Below are positions 9,318 to 20,132 of a stretch of DNA of 64,000 nucleotides, piece after piece. The notes beneath the pieces were generated by a model. The model ran no database searches. It saw only the letters and a list, made by a program, of their open reading frames with translations, and was not told where the DNA came from. Made by a program: the position numbers and the translations under genes. Origin of the DNA: Pseudomonadota bacterium (lineage in GTDB: Bacteria > Pseudomonadota > Alphaproteobacteria > Caulobacterales > Caulobacteraceae). The stretch's first letter is position 1. Each line of letters starts with the position of its first letter. Location of the stretch: contig CAUJHO010000013.1 in assembly GCA_963205025.1 (NCBI GenBank), positions 22,255 through 86,254 of the forward strand. Direction: 5' to 3'.

Positions 9318-11885
9318 TCACCCCGTGACAATATTGATGATCCGGTCCGGCACGACGATGATCTTGCGAACCGACAGGCCCTCCAGTTTGGACTGAACCT
9401 CCGCGTCTGCAAGTGCGATCTGTTCGACCTCGGCCGGAGCCAGGCCGCGCGCCACGCTCAGTTCACCGCGGCGCTTGCCGTTCACCTGAATCGGCAGAAC
9501 CACCTGATCATCCATGGCCAGGGCCGGATCGAACGCCGGCCACGGCGCATTGACCGCCAGGCCCGACTGCCCCAGCCGCTCCCAGCATTCCTCAGCCAGA
9601 TGGGGAACAAAGGGTTGAATCAAAAGCGTCAGGGCGACCAGGCCATCATGCTTGGCCGCCCGCAGGGCCGGCGATGCTGCCCCGGTCTGCACGGCCCGCA
9701 GCGTATTCAGATATTCGTACAGGCGCGCGATGGCCGCATTGAAGTGAAAGCCCTCGACACCCTCGGTGACGGCCTTGATGGCCTTGTGCGTAGCTCGGCG
9801 CAGCGCCAGGGACTCGGCGTCGTCCCCGACCGCCGACATCTCCGTTTCGGACGGAAAGCCGTCAACCTCGACCCAGACGCGCTGGACGAAACGACCCGCT
9901 CCTTCCAGACCCCCGGCCGTCCATTGCACATCGCGCTCCGGCGGACTGTCGGACAGGACGAACAGGCGACCGGCATCGACCCCGTACTGGTCGACGATCT
10001 CCTGGGGCGCCACCACGTTCTTCTTGGACTTCGACATCTTTTCGATGTCGCCGACCGTGACCGGCTGGCCGAATTGGCGGTCGACCCACATCCCGTCGCG
10101 CTTCTCGACCTCATCGGGCGAAAGCCAGTTGCCGGCCTGGGATCGGTAGGTCTCGTGGACGACCATCCCTTGTGTAAACAGCCCTGAGAAGGGCTCGCGG
10201 ATCGACATCAGGCCGGCATCGGTCAGGGCCCGGGTGATGAAGCGAGCGTAGAGCAAGTGCAGGACCGCGTGCTCCACCCCCCCGATATATTGATCGACGG
10301 GCAGCCAGTAGTCGGCCGCCGCCTTGTCGATGGGGGCCTCGGTCCAGGGATCGGCGAAGCGGGCAAAGTACCAACTGGAATCCACGAAGGTATCCAGAGT
10401 ATCGGTTTCGCGTTCAGCCGGAGCCCCGCATTTCGGACAATCGACGTGTTTCCAGGTCGGGTGCCGCGCCAGCGGGTTGCCGGGCACATCAAACGTCACA
10501 TCATCCGGCAGTTTGACAGGGAGCTGCGCTTGCGGAACCGCGACGGTTCCGCAGCTCGGACAGTGGATGATCGGGATCGGGCAACCCCAGTAGCGCTGGC
10601 GGCTGACGCCCCAGTCCCGCAGGCGATAGACGGTCGCACCTTGGCCCTGACCGGTCGCCTCAATGCGCCGGATCGCCTCGGCCTTGGCGGCCTCGATATC
10701 GAGACCGTCGAGGAAGTCGGAATTGAACAGGGTGCCTGATCCCGTAAAGGCCTCTTCGCCGATGGTGACGTCCCCGACAGCGCCGATGGGGCGAACCACC
10801 GGGAGCACCGGCAGGCCGTATTTCCGGGCAAAATCCAGGTCGCGCTGGTCGTGGGCCGGACAGGCGAAGATGGCCCCCGTGCCGTAGTCCGACAGGATGA
10901 AATTGGCGATCCAGACCGGCACCTCAACCCCGGTAAAGGGGTGAATCACCTTCAGGCCGGTGTCCCAGCCGATCTTTTCGGCCTGTTCGATATCGGCCTG
11001 GCTCGACCCGCCCTTGCGGCATTCGGCCACGAAGGCTGCAATCTCGGCATTGTCGGCGGCCAGCGCCGTCGCCACCGGGTGGTCCGGGGCCAGGCCCATG
11101 AACGACGCGCCGAACAGGGTGTCGGGCCGGGTCGTATAGATGGTCAGGCCGTCGGGGGCTGCGGGCGGGGCCTCTGCGGCCCATGCCCAGGTCAGGGTCA
11201 GGCCCTTGGAGCGCCCGATCCAGTTCTCCTGCATCAGGCGGACCTTGTCCGGCCAGCGGGCCAGGGTGGTCAGGCCGTCGATAAGGTCATCGGCATAGTC
11301 GGTGATACGCAGAAACCACTGGGTCAGCTTGCGCTTCTCGACGATCGCGCCCGAGCGCCAGCCCCGGCCGTCGATCACCTGCTCATTGGCGAGCACCGTG
11401 TTGTCGACCGGATCCCAGTTGACCACCCCCTCCTTCTGGTAGGCCAGACCACGCTCCCACAGCTTGAGGAACCAGGCCTGCTGCTTGCCATAATAGGCCG
11501 GGTCGCAGGTGGCGAGCTCGCGCGACCAGTCCAGCGACAGGCCAAGCAGTTTCAGCTGATCGCGCATGGTGGCGATGTTGGACCAGGTCCATTCCCCGGG
11601 GTGCACCCCGCGCTCCATGGCGGCATTCTCGGCCGGCATGCCGAAGGCGTCCCAGCCCATGGGATGGAGCACCTCGAATCCGCGGGCGCGCTTATAGCGC
11701 GCCACGACGTCTCCCATCACATAGTTGCGGGCATGCCCCATGTGGATGTTCCCACTGGGATAGGGAAACATTTCAAGGACATAATATTTCGGGCGGCCCG
11801 AGTTCGGATCGGCCCGAAAGACGTTTTCGGATTCCCACTGGGCGCGGCGGCGTGGTTCCGCCGTCCGGGGATCATATCGGGACAT
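9318..11885 (-). CDS. leuS: Leucyl-tRNA synthetase
   Basis: [24 protein letters not shown] (HIGH region), [10 protein letters not shown] signature. Confidence 0.98.
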   Translation of the reverse strand: MSRYDPRTAEPRRRAQWESENVFRADPNSGRPKYYVLEMFPYPSGNIHMGHARNYVMGDVVARYKRARGFEVLHPMGWDAFGMPAENAAMERGVHPGEWTWSNIATMRDQLKLLGLSLDWSRELATCDPAYYGKQQAWFLKLWERGLAYQKEGVVNWDPVDNTVLANEQVIDGRGWRSGAIVEKRKLTQWFLRITDYADDLIDGLTTLARWPDKVRLMQENWIGRSKGLTLTWAWAAEAPPAAPDGLTIYTTRPDTLFGASFMGLAPDHPVATALAADNAEIAAFVAECRKGGSSQADIEQAEKIGWDTGLKVIHPFTGVEVPVWIANFILSDYGTGAIFACPAHDQRDLDFARKYGLPVLPVVRPIGAVGDVTIGEEAFTGSGTLFNSDFLDGLDIEAAKAEAIRRIEATGQGQGATVYRLRDWGVSRQRYWGCPIPIIHCPSCGTVAVPQAQLPVKLPDDVTFDVPGNPLARHPTWKHVDCPKCGAPAERETDTLDTFVDSSWYFARFADPWTEAPIDKAAADYWLPVDQYIGGVEHAVLHLLYARFITRALTDAGLMSIREPFSGLFTQGMVVHETYRSQAGNWLSPDEVEKRDGMWVDRQFGQPVTVGDIEKMSKSKKNVVAPQEIVDQYGVDAGRLFVLSDSPPERDVQWTAGGLEGAGRFVQRVWVEVDGFPSETEMSAVGDDAESLALRRATHKAIKAVTEGVEGFHFNAAIARLYEYLNTLRAVQTGAASPALRAAKHDGLVALTLLIQPFVPHLAEECWERLGQSGLAVNAPWPAFDPALAMDDQVVLPIQVNGKRRGELSVARGLAPAEVEQIALADAEVQSKLEGLSVRKIIVVPDRIINIVTG

Positions 11886-11896
11886 GGGTCGGTCGA

Positions 11897-12358
11897 TCAG
11901 TCTCCGGTCCCGGCCAGGCGCAGCTGGCGGGCACGGGTCAGGATGGCGTTCTCGAGATCCGTTTCAGTCTGGGCGGAGACCTGGGCTTCCACCCACTCTC
12001 CGGCCTCGTTACGAACCTGGCGGTTGACGGTGACGTTCAGGGCATCGGCCCGAAGTCGGGAATCCAGGATATAGACCGTGGCCTTGATCCGTTCGTTCGG
12101 CGAGGCCGCCGTCGAATGCCAGCCGTAGTTGATGATCCCGCCCCACGGATCAGCCGTATCCAGCGGCAGGAACGACAGAGTGTCCAGCGAGGCGCGCCAC
12201 AGATAGCCGTTCACGCCGATACCGACCGGCGCGGCCGCCGGCTGAGAATCGTCGTTCCCGACCATCCGGCTGACGGTCCCGCACGCGGACAGGCCGGAAA
12301 CCAGCCCCAGGGCCAGGGTCACGCCGAGAAGGCCGCGCGCAAAGTTCATGGGGGTCAT
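11897..12358 (-). CDS. DUF3576-type lipoprotein
   Basis: [14 protein letters not shown] lipobox, [29 protein letters not shown]; start at 12358 or 12349. Confidence 0.8.
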   Translation of the reverse strand: MTPMNFARGLLGVTLALGLVSGLSACGTVSRMVGNDDSQPAAAPVGIGVNGYLWRASLDTLSFLPLDTADPWGGIINYGWHSTAASPNERIKATVYILDSRLRADALNVTVNRQVRNEAGEWVEAQVSAQTETDLENAILTRARQLRLAGTGD

Positions 12359-12664
12359 CTCCACCTGAATTCCAAGGCCAGCTGGCCGCATCGCTCCTAT
12401 AGCACGCGCCCTTAGCCGTCTGACAAGCGGCTCGCAAAGGGGCAGAACGATGACCGGCCCGATCGCAGCCTGCGGCCGCGTGTCGCAGGGGACACAGCGG
12501 TCGGATGATTCGCCTTTTGGACGAACCGCCAGGCCGATCAGCGTTGACCTTGGGGACAAGCGGAGTCTTTAGTTGCCTTATTGGCGTCATGACGGACAAC
12601 TATTTCTCCGTCTGAACCGCGACTTGCCATCAGGAAACCCCGGTGGCGCAGGACAGTGAGGCGA

Positions 12665-13048
12665 ATGGGCCACAAGACGATCATCGCAGCCTTGGCTGTC
12701 GGCCTGACCCTGACGGGACTGGCTTCGGTGACGCACGCCCAAACCCGCTCCCGTCCGGAGGCCGTTTCCGGCAGCCAGATCGTCGATTCCACCGCCCAGC
12801 GCCAGGGCCGCCGCGGCCTGCAATGGAACGGTGAGGGCCGTTGGGGCCTGAATCTCGACGTCGACCAGCCCGTCGGACGCGAGGCTGACTGGAACGATGT
12901 CGATGCTTCGGCCTCCTTCCGCCTGTCGCCCTCCCTGCGGCTGCAGGGAACTGTCGGCCTGGGCGAACGTCGCCCCGATCCGGCCCGTCCTCAGTCGACT
13001 GACCGCGACCAGCCGCGCGTCCGGCTCGAGACGATTTTCCGCTTCTAG
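12665..13048 (+). CDS. ntrZ: NtrZ-like periplasmic regulatory protein
   Basis: Signal peptide MGHKTIIAALAVGLTLTGLASVTHAQ and short secreted body ending RVRLETIFRF; genomic place next to DUF3576/leuS matches my recollection of Caulobacter ntrZ (CCNA_03863). Confidence 0.65.
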   Translation: MGHKTIIAALAVGLTLTGLASVTHAQTRSRPEAVSGSQIVDSTAQRQGRRGLQWNGEGRWGLNLDVDQPVGREADWNDVDASASFRLSPSLRLQGTVGLGERRPDPARPQSTDRDQPRVRLETIFRF

Positions 13049-13067
13049 TTCCGGTTTCTATTCGGGA

Positions 13068-14177
13068 TCAGGCCGCCTCTTCGCGGGCAGGGCCGTTGTT
13101 GCGTGCGAGCGACACTTCGAAATCCGAGAAGATGTCGAGCATTTCGTCGACCGTGATCGGCCCACCGCTGACCCGATAGCGCCAGAAGCTCACGATATGG
13201 CGCAGCGCAGCCACCTGCTCGCCCAGCCGGACAAACAGCAGCGGTGCATCCAGCAGGAATTCGCGGAAGGCCGTCGGGCGGCCATTGCCGGTGAGATGGC
13301 CGTAGGCGGTGTCATAGACCTTCAAGGTCTCGGCGGCATCGCCGAGCGTCAGCTTGATCCAGCCGACCAGATTCTCCCGGATCTGGGTCAGTTCGGCCCG
13401 TTCCTCCAGCGTGGTCGGACCAAAGGGCCTGGCACGCGCAATCTCGGCGGCGACCGGCCCGATTTCGGCCATCACGCTGGCCAGGGACCACTTGTAGTAG
13501 AGGAAGCCCTTCCAGCAGAAGACGCCCTCGGCATAGTCCTCCGGGGCCAGCCGCAGCGTCAGTCGCAGCGGCTCCATCTCGTCCCCATCGGCATTGGACA
13601 GAATCTTGCCGACCAGAACGGCGGCGCGCTGAGCCGTCTGTTCATCGCGCCCCATGCTGGCCGCCACGAGGGGCGCGATCTCGGCCTGGGCAAAGGCAAA
13701 CATCCGCCTCCGGTCGGCCTCCGTCAGGTCGAAATAGGCGGGGTCGGGCGTACGACCGCCCCGGGCCAGCTGTTCGCGCAGCAGAAACGGATCGAGCGAC
13801 GGCAGCTGATCGATCAGGCGCAGGGTTTCCAGGTCGGATTCCGGCATCGACGTCCCGAAGACGTCCCGGATCACGCGTGAAAAGTCTGACTGATCCACGA
13901 AGACATAGCGACCGCCCAGCTTCAGGTCCGAGGGATCGATCGGAATCACCACCTTGGTAGCCACCTGACGTCGGCGGCGAAACAGATCCAGCTCGTCACG
14001 GCGAAGGCGATGCTTGATGATCAGGGAGCGGTTGAGATGGGGATTGGCAAACAGCGGCCGTTCCGACCAGCCCGGAAGCTCGCGGAAATTCCGCCAGACC
14101 ATCATCAGGTTCAGGACCCGTGACGTCGACGCCGAGGCCTGAAGCCGTGCCAGATTACGAACATGAGGTTGTGACAC
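13068..14177 (-). CDS. Conserved hypothetical protein (369 aa)
   Basis: Full-length ORF with consistent coding bias; no recognised motif. Confidence 0.75.
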   Translation of the reverse strand: MSQPHVRNLARLQASASTSRVLNLMMVWRNFRELPGWSERPLFANPHLNRSLIIKHRLRRDELDLFRRRRQVATKVVIPIDPSDLKLGGRYVFVDQSDFSRVIRDVFGTSMPESDLETLRLIDQLPSLDPFLLREQLARGGRTPDPAYFDLTEADRRRMFAFAQAEIAPLVAASMGRDEQTAQRAAVLVGKILSNADGDEMEPLRLTLRLAPEDYAEGVFCWKGFLYYKWSLASVMAEIGPVAAEIARARPFGPTTLEERAELTQIRENLVGWIKLTLGDAAETLKVYDTAYGHLTGNGRPTAFREFLLDAPLLFVRLGEQVAALRHIVSFWRYRVSGGPITVDEMLDIFSDFEVSLARNNGPAREEAA

Positions 14178-14292
14178 GCGGTCCGGGTCTCCCTTTGTCA
14201 GGGCAACCTAGGCGCAATCTCTCACCAACCGGTTAGTCAATTCGGAATTTTGCTGACTGGACAGCGACGTAACCAGGGCCTAGCCCGGCAGA

Positions 14293-15417
14293 ATGGTCGA
14301 GATCACCGGTTCCAGCCCCTCTGAATTCGCTGTCGTGCGGGACCGTTTTGCGGCCCAGTTCGATCAGGATGAGGCCCTCGGCGCGCGTTTCACCGCCTGC
14401 GTGGATGGCCAGGTCGTCCTGGATCTGATCGGCGGCAGCGCCGATCTAGCCGGGACGACGCCCTTTGGCCCGGACACTCTGACGCCTGTCTTCTCGACCA
14501 CCAAGGCCGTCATGGCCCTGATGATGGCGCGGCTGGTCGATCAAGGATTGATCACCTACGACACCCCGGTCGCCGAGATCTGGCCGGCGTTCGCCCAGGC
14601 CGGAAAGGAACCGGTCACCCTGGCCCAGATGATGAGCCACCAGGCCGGCTTGCCCGGCTTCTTGCCGCCGGCCGAGCCCGAGATCTGGTTCGACCCGCCG
14701 GCGGTCTGTGAGCGGCTGGCGGCCCAGGCCCCGCTGTGGCCGCTCGGAACCGGCTCCGGCTATCACCCCATCACCATCGGCTATCTGGCGGGTGAAGTGT
14801 TCCGGCGCCTTGATGGCCGTACCCTCGGTGCCGCCCTGCGTGAAGACATCTGTGTTCCGCTCGGCCTCGACCTCTGGATCGGCCTGCCGGATAGCGAACA
14901 CGGCCGCGTTGCCCAGATGCGCAAGCCCCCGGCGGCCCCCGACCTCGGCCAGATCGACGACATCAAGCGCGCGGCCTTCCTCGACCGGGGCTCGGCCCCC
15001 GGTGGCCGCGGCTCTGGCGATTGGCGGCGCATGGAGATCCCCTCCGCCAATGGTCATGCCACCGCCGCAGCTCTGGCCCGGCTGATGGCGGTTATCGCCG
15101 GGGACGGCTCACTCGACGGTCGGGCGGTGGTATCGCGCGAGACGCTGACCGCACTGACGCGGGAGCAGGTGCGGGGGCCGGACAAGGTCCTGCCCTTTGA
15201 TCTGATCTGGGCGGCGGGCCTAATGAAAAACACCGGTTCCAACGGGCTTGGGCCGGGGCATCAGGCCGTCGGCCATTATGGATGGGGCGGCTCCATGGCC
15301 ATGGCGGATCCTGAACGCCGTCTCTCGGTGGCCTATGTGATGAACAAACAGTCGGTGCATCTGGTCGCCGACCCCCGCCCGGTCGCCCTGATCGAGGCGC
15401 TTTACGCCAGCTTTTAG
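14293..15417 (+). CDS. Serine hydrolase, beta-lactamase/EstB-like family
   Basis: SxxK motif FSTTKAVMALMMARL, SGYHPITIGYLAGEV, HYGWGGSMAMADPERRLSVAYVMNK. Confidence 0.9.
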   Translation: MVEITGSSPSEFAVVRDRFAAQFDQDEALGARFTACVDGQVVLDLIGGSADLAGTTPFGPDTLTPVFSTTKAVMALMMARLVDQGLITYDTPVAEIWPAFAQAGKEPVTLAQMMSHQAGLPGFLPPAEPEIWFDPPAVCERLAAQAPLWPLGTGSGYHPITIGYLAGEVFRRLDGRTLGAALREDICVPLGLDLWIGLPDSEHGRVAQMRKPPAAPDLGQIDDIKRAAFLDRGSAPGGRGSGDWRRMEIPSANGHATAAALARLMAVIAGDGSLDGRAVVSRETLTALTREQVRGPDKVLPFDLIWAAGLMKNTGSNGLGPGHQAVGHYGWGGSMAMADPERRLSVAYVMNKQSVHLVADPRPVALIEALYASF

Positions 15418-16373
15418 GGCCGCTCCGCCGGCGGATCGATCAGGCCGGGTTCGGGGGCCAGAACCCGCGCCGCCCGCGTCCGTCTGACGGCTCCGGCGGC
15501 ATAGACCAGGGCTCCGACCCAGATGAAGGCGAAGCTGACCACCCTGAGGTCGCCCAGCGGCTCTCCCTGGATCGTGCCGATGATAAAGGCGATCGACGGG
15601 GCCATAAATTGAAGGAATCCCATCGTTGACAGCGGCATGCGTCTGGCAGCCCAGGCAAACAGCGCCAGCGGCAGGACGGTGATCGGCCCGGCTGCCATCA
15701 GCCAGAAGACACTGGCCGCGCTATCGGTGAAATGGCCGGTCCCCTGCACCTGCAGCCAGATTGCCCAGCCAAGGCCGAGCGGGGCCAGCAACAGGCATTC
15801 GACAAACAGGCCCGCCTGGGCATCGGCCGACACCCGCTTGCGGATCACCCCATAGGCCGCGAACGAAAGGGCCAGGACCAGCGAGATCCACGGCAGGTGT
15901 CCGAGCGCCAGGGCCTGAAGCACCACCCCGACCGCTGCCAGAGCGATGGCCGTCAGACCCCACCGATCCAGCCGCTCGCTGAAGAACCAGGCCCCCGCCG
16001 CCATGCTCAAAAGCGGATTGAGGTAATAGCCGAGCGAGGCGTCCAGCAGCCGCCCAGACGTCACCGCCAGCACGAAGATCGTCCAGTTGACGGCAATCAG
16101 GGCCGTCGAAAGCGCCAGCCAGCCCAGGGTGCGGCGGTCGCTCAATATGGCCCGCACCTGTCCGGACTGGTGCGCCATCAGAACCAGCAGCCCAGCCCAG
16201 ACGACGCCCCAGATCGCCCGGTGCGCCATCACCTCTAGCGGATCGGCCCCGACCGCACCCATCTGCTGAAAGGCCAGGGGCGCAAACCCCCAGATCAGGT
16301 AGCAACTGATCCCGGCCGCAAGCGCCGTGCGGGCCTCGGTTGGCGCGGGGGGGACACCGCCGGAGCCTGACAT
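15414..16373 (-). CDS. rarD: EamA family transporter RarD
   Basis: Ten-TM pattern, SCYLIWGFAPLAFQQM, HRAIWGVVWAG, LDASLGYYLNPLLSMAAG. Confidence 0.88.
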   Translation of the reverse strand: MSGSGGVPPAPTEARTALAAGISCYLIWGFAPLAFQQMGAVGADPLEVMAHRAIWGVVWAGLLVLMAHQSGQVRAILSDRRTLGWLALSTALIAVNWTIFVLAVTSGRLLDASLGYYLNPLLSMAAGAWFFSERLDRWGLTAIALAAVGVVLQALALGHLPWISLVLALSFAAYGVIRKRVSADAQAGLFVECLLLAPLGLGWAIWLQVQGTGHFTDSAASVFWLMAAGPITVLPLALFAWAARRMPLSTMGFLQFMAPSIAFIIGTIQGEPLGDLRVVSFAFIWVGALVYAAGAVRRTRAARVLAPEPGLIDPPAERP

Positions 16374-16376
16374 GGC

Positions 16377-17426
16377 CTAGACCGTGATCGAACGATAGCC
16401 GCCCTGGGGGGTGATGATCCCCTGCTCGTCCAGCAACTGGGCGATCTGGACGGCATTGAGGGCTGCGCCCTTCCTCAGATTGTCCGATACCACCCACAGA
16501 TTGAGGCCATGCTCGACCGTCGGATCATTGCGAATGCGCGAAACGAAGACGGCAAAATCGCCCGCCGCCTCGACCGGCGAGACCCAGCCGTCGACCTCTT
16601 CGGGCTTGTCGACCACCATGATCCCGGGGGCCTCGCGCAGCAGGTCGCGGGCGTCTTCGGCGTCCAACGGCTCCTCGAACTCCAGGTTCACGGCCTCGGA
16701 ATGACCGACGAAGACCGGCACTCGCACGCAGGTGACCGTCAAGCGGATCTCCGGGTCGAGGATCTTGTGGGTCTCGCGCCACATCTTCTCTTCCTCGGAC
16801 GTATAGCCCTCGTCCTTCAGTTCGCCGGCGAAGGGCAGCACGTTGAAGGCGATCTGTTTCGGATAGACCTTGGGGGTGGCGTCCCCCAGGCCATAGAGGG
16901 CCTTGGTCTGGTTCCACAGTTCGTCCATGGCCGCCTTGCCGGTGCCCGAGACGGACTGATAGGTCGCGACCACCGCGCGCTTGATCCGGGCTGCGTCGTG
17001 AAGCGGCTTGAGCGCCACCACCAGTTGGGCCGTCGAACAGTTCGGATTGGCGATAATGTTCTTCTTCTTCGCCAGATGGACCGCGTCCGGGTTCACCTCC
17101 GGTACGATCAGCGGCACATCCGGGTCCATCCGGAAGGCCGAGGAGTTGTCGATGACGATCGGACCCTGCTGGCCGATCTTTTCCGACCAGGCCCGGCTGA
17201 CGTCACCGCCCGCAGACATCAGCACGATGTCAACTTTTGAAAAGTCGAATGTTTCCAGGTTCAGACACTTCAGGGTCTGGTCACCGAAGGCCACCTCGAC
17301 GCCCTGCGAGCGCCGCGAGGCGACCGCGTACATCTCGTCGACCGGGAAGTTCAGCTCTTCCAGAATGGCCATCATCTCACGGCCAACGTTGCCGGTGGCG
17401 CCTACGACAGCGACGCGATAGCCCAT
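16377..17426 (-). CDS. asd: Aspartate-semialdehyde dehydrogenase
   Basis: MGYRVAVVGATGNVGREMMAIL, NPNCSTAQLVVALKPLHDAARIKRAVVATYQSVSGTGKAAMDEL. Confidence 0.97.
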   Translation of the reverse strand: MGYRVAVVGATGNVGREMMAILEELNFPVDEMYAVASRRSQGVEVAFGDQTLKCLNLETFDFSKVDIVLMSAGGDVSRAWSEKIGQQGPIVIDNSSAFRMDPDVPLIVPEVNPDAVHLAKKKNIIANPNCSTAQLVVALKPLHDAARIKRAVVATYQSVSGTGKAAMDELWNQTKALYGLGDATPKVYPKQIAFNVLPFAGELKDEGYTSEEEKMWRETHKILDPEIRLTVTCVRVPVFVGHSEAVNLEFEEPLDAEDARDLLREAPGIMVVDKPEEVDGWVSPVEAAGDFAVFVSRIRNDPTVEHGLNLWVVSDNLRKGAALNAVQIAQLLDEQGIITPQGGYRSITV

Positions 17427-17544
17427 GCTCATCTCCTGAATCCGGCGGGGAAGCTGGCAGGCCCGCCGTGCCCTCGCATTTAGGCCGATCCGGCCAAAGC
17501 GCAATCGGCTTGCGCGATTCAAATCTGCCGCTAATCCCCGATCC

Positions 17545-18651
17545 ATGCCCATCGATGTGGCCGAGGCCTATCAATCGCTGATCAATCAGAACCGGCTAAG
17601 GCCTGATCCCAGCCAGCGCCCGGCGCTGGATGCACTCGGCGAGGTCGAGGCCGCCATCGAGGCCCGCCCGAAGCTGTGGTCGTTCGGAGCCGAACCGGTG
17701 CGCGGGCTTTACCTGTGGGGCCCGCCCGGTCGCGGCAAGTCGCTGCTGATGGATTTGTTCTTCCAGACGGTCGACGAGCCGAAGAAGCGCCGCGCCCACT
17801 TCCATGCCTTCATGGCCGAGGTCCAGGCCCGCATCCAGACCTGGCGGACCGGCGACAGGATGACGCGCAAGCGGGTGTTCGGAACCTCGCGCGGAGACGA
17901 TCCGATCGCGCCCCTGGCCCGGCTGATCGCGTCGGAGGCCCGGCTGCTCTGTTTCGACGAGCTGCAGGTGACGGACATTGCCGACGCCATGATCCTGGGA
18001 CGGTTGTTCGAGGCCCTGTTTGCCGAAGGGGTGGTGCTGGTCTGTACGTCCAACCGACCACCGGTCGATCTCTACAAGGACGGGATCAATCGCCAGCTGT
18101 TCGTGCCCTTCATCGAGATAATCCAGGCCCGCTGCCGGGTGCTGGAGCTGAAAGGTGCCCAGGACTGGCGGCTGGAACACCTGAAATCGGCCACGGTCTG
18201 GTTCTCGCCGGATCAAAGGGAAGGCTTCGACACCCTGTGGGATCGGCTGAAAGGACAGGCCCAGGAAGCTCCGGCCACCCTCGACATCTCCGGACGCAAG
18301 GTCGTCATCGCCCGCTCGGTGGGAGCCATGGCCCGCGACACTTTCAAGGACCTGTGCGACCGACCGCTCGGTCCTTCGGACTATCTGGCGCTCGCCGAGC
18401 GGTTTGATACCCTGTTCCTGGAAGATGTGCCGCAACTGACGCCGGATCGGCGCGAGGCAGCCCGTCGCTTCGTCACCCTGATCGACGCCCTCTATGAGGC
18501 ACGGGGGCGCCTGGTCGTCCTGGCCGAGGCCGAGCCCGATGACCTCTATCCCGCCGGGCCGGGGGCTTTCGAGTTCGAACGCACCGCCTCGCGTCTGCAC
18601 GAGATGCGCTCTAGCGACTGGCTGAAAAACAAGAGCCGCCGACAGCCCTGA
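17545..18651 (+). CDS. zapE: Cell division protein ZapE (AFG1-like ATPase)
   Basis: Walker A GPPGRGKSLLMDLFF, LCFDELQVTDIADAMIL, TSNRPPVDLYKDGINRQLFVPFI. Confidence 0.94.
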   Translation: MPIDVAEAYQSLINQNRLRPDPSQRPALDALGEVEAAIEARPKLWSFGAEPVRGLYLWGPPGRGKSLLMDLFFQTVDEPKKRRAHFHAFMAEVQARIQTWRTGDRMTRKRVFGTSRGDDPIAPLARLIASEARLLCFDELQVTDIADAMILGRLFEALFAEGVVLVCTSNRPPVDLYKDGINRQLFVPFIEIIQARCRVLELKGAQDWRLEHLKSATVWFSPDQREGFDTLWDRLKGQAQEAPATLDISGRKVVIARSVGAMARDTFKDLCDRPLGPSDYLALAERFDTLFLEDVPQLTPDRREAARRFVTLIDALYEARGRLVVLAEAEPDDLYPAGPGAFEFERTASRLHEMRSSDWLKNKSRRQP

Positions 18652-18666
18652 GGTCATCGGCGGCTC
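18633..18666 (+). terminator. Hairpin overlapping the zapE stop codon, possible terminator
   Basis: 10-bp inverted repeat GAGCCGCCGA...TCGGCGGCTC spanning the last zapE codons; only a weak T-tract follows. Confidence 0.5.
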
Positions 18667-18828
18667 CATTCTGGCGTCCGACCCGACAAGGGGACGGGGC
18701 GGATCGTCATGCGGTGACCGGATCGGGGGGACGGGTCCTGGTCACCTGACCGGCGGCTCCAAGGGGAGGGGGATGAGCCACCGTTGAGACAGATGTAGGA
18801 AGCCCTGCCCCGGATGTAAGGGGGATGA

Positions 18829-20031
18829 TCACGAAAACTTGATCGGCGCCGTCGCCTTTCGTCGCGCCTTGGCCTCGGCGATCAGTTTTCGCTGTTCCGG
18901 CGGCACCGGATAGGGATTGCCGTCCCCCGACAACAGCACCGCGATCCAGCGTGTGCCACCGAACTGAGCCGTGATGGCCATGACCATCACCGCGATCGGC
19001 GTCGACAGGAAGGCTCCCGGAATTCCCCACAGCGCACTCCACAGCGCCAGAAACAGCATGACCGTCACCGGATCGATATTCTGGTTGTCACCCTGCATCC
19101 GCGGCTGAATGAAATTGCCCGAAACCTGTAGAATGACCTGCAGCCCGGCAAACAGGACAATGGCCTGCCAGTAGGAATCGAACTGGACCAGGGCATAGAG
19201 CGGCGGACCGACCGCCGCGATGGCCCCGCCGACCACCGGAATGTAGCCGACCAGAAAGATCAGGAAGGCCCAGAACAGCGGGTTCTCCAGCCCGACGATC
19301 ACCATGATCAGCCAGGCCGTGGCCGAGATCATCAGGCCCGTCACCGTCTGAACCATCAGATAGCCCTCGACGCCGCCCCGTACCCGCTCGAAAATCTGGG
19401 CGGCCTGGTAGCGCTCGCGCTTCAACGGGAACAGCGCCACCACCTTCTTCAGGAAGCTGCGCTTGGAGGCCATCATGAAGCCCAGATAGACGAGGGTGAA
19501 GAAGGCGGCACTGAAGACCGACTGGGTCGTCAGGGCGGCACGCGCCGCATAACCGGTCAGATCGAGATCGGAGACCAGATCTCGCAGGGCCGGCGGCGTG
19601 GTGATGCCGAACAGGCTGGCGATATCGGCAATGATCTGATCCAGCCGCTCGCCAATCCCCTGCCCCTGGGCAATGATGCCCGACAGGCCATCGACGATCA
19701 CCCAGATCGCCCCAAACAGGCCCAGAAAGACGAGGATGGCCGAAACCCAGCCCACCGCGCTGCGGGGAATCGGCAGGCGGCTCGCCACCCAGCGCGTCAG
19801 GCCCTCGATCATGATCAGGAGAAACAGCGCCATGGCCAGCGGCGTGACGATCCCCCTGAGCCAGTACAGAGCACCGCCGGCCAGGATCACCGCGATGATG
19901 GCTACCGAGTTTCGGGTGACCGTCGATCCCTCATGCGGCGGGCGCGCCGGCGGCAGGCTTGCATCGACCCCTTCTTGCACACCGTCCGGGGAGGCCTTGC
20001 GGCGGCTGAGTTTTGGCATCTTGATCGGCAT
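18829..20031 (-). CDS. AI-2E family transporter
   Basis: PerM/AI-2E-like: multi-TM, SAAFFTLVYLGFMM, LIFLVGYIPVVGGAIAAVGPPLYALVQF; ATG at 20031. Confidence 0.92.
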   Translation of the reverse strand: MPIKMPKLSRRKASPDGVQEGVDASLPPARPPHEGSTVTRNSVAIIAVILAGGALYWLRGIVTPLAMALFLLIMIEGLTRWVASRLPIPRSAVGWVSAILVFLGLFGAIWVIVDGLSGIIAQGQGIGERLDQIIADIASLFGITTPPALRDLVSDLDLTGYAARAALTTQSVFSAAFFTLVYLGFMMASKRSFLKKVVALFPLKRERYQAAQIFERVRGGVEGYLMVQTVTGLMISATAWLIMVIVGLENPLFWAFLIFLVGYIPVVGGAIAAVGPPLYALVQFDSYWQAIVLFAGLQVILQVSGNFIQPRMQGDNQNIDPVTVMLFLALWSALWGIPGAFLSTPIAVMVMAITAQFGGTRWIAVLLSGDGNPYPVPPEQRKLIAEAKARRKATAPIKFS

Positions 20032-20132
20032 GGTCGCAGCTTTGCGGCCTGTCCGGTCGCGGGTCAATCACGCTGGCTTCCGGCGATGACGCACGCTAGG
20101 TCTGGGGGTCTGAAATTCGGAGAGATCTGGGC

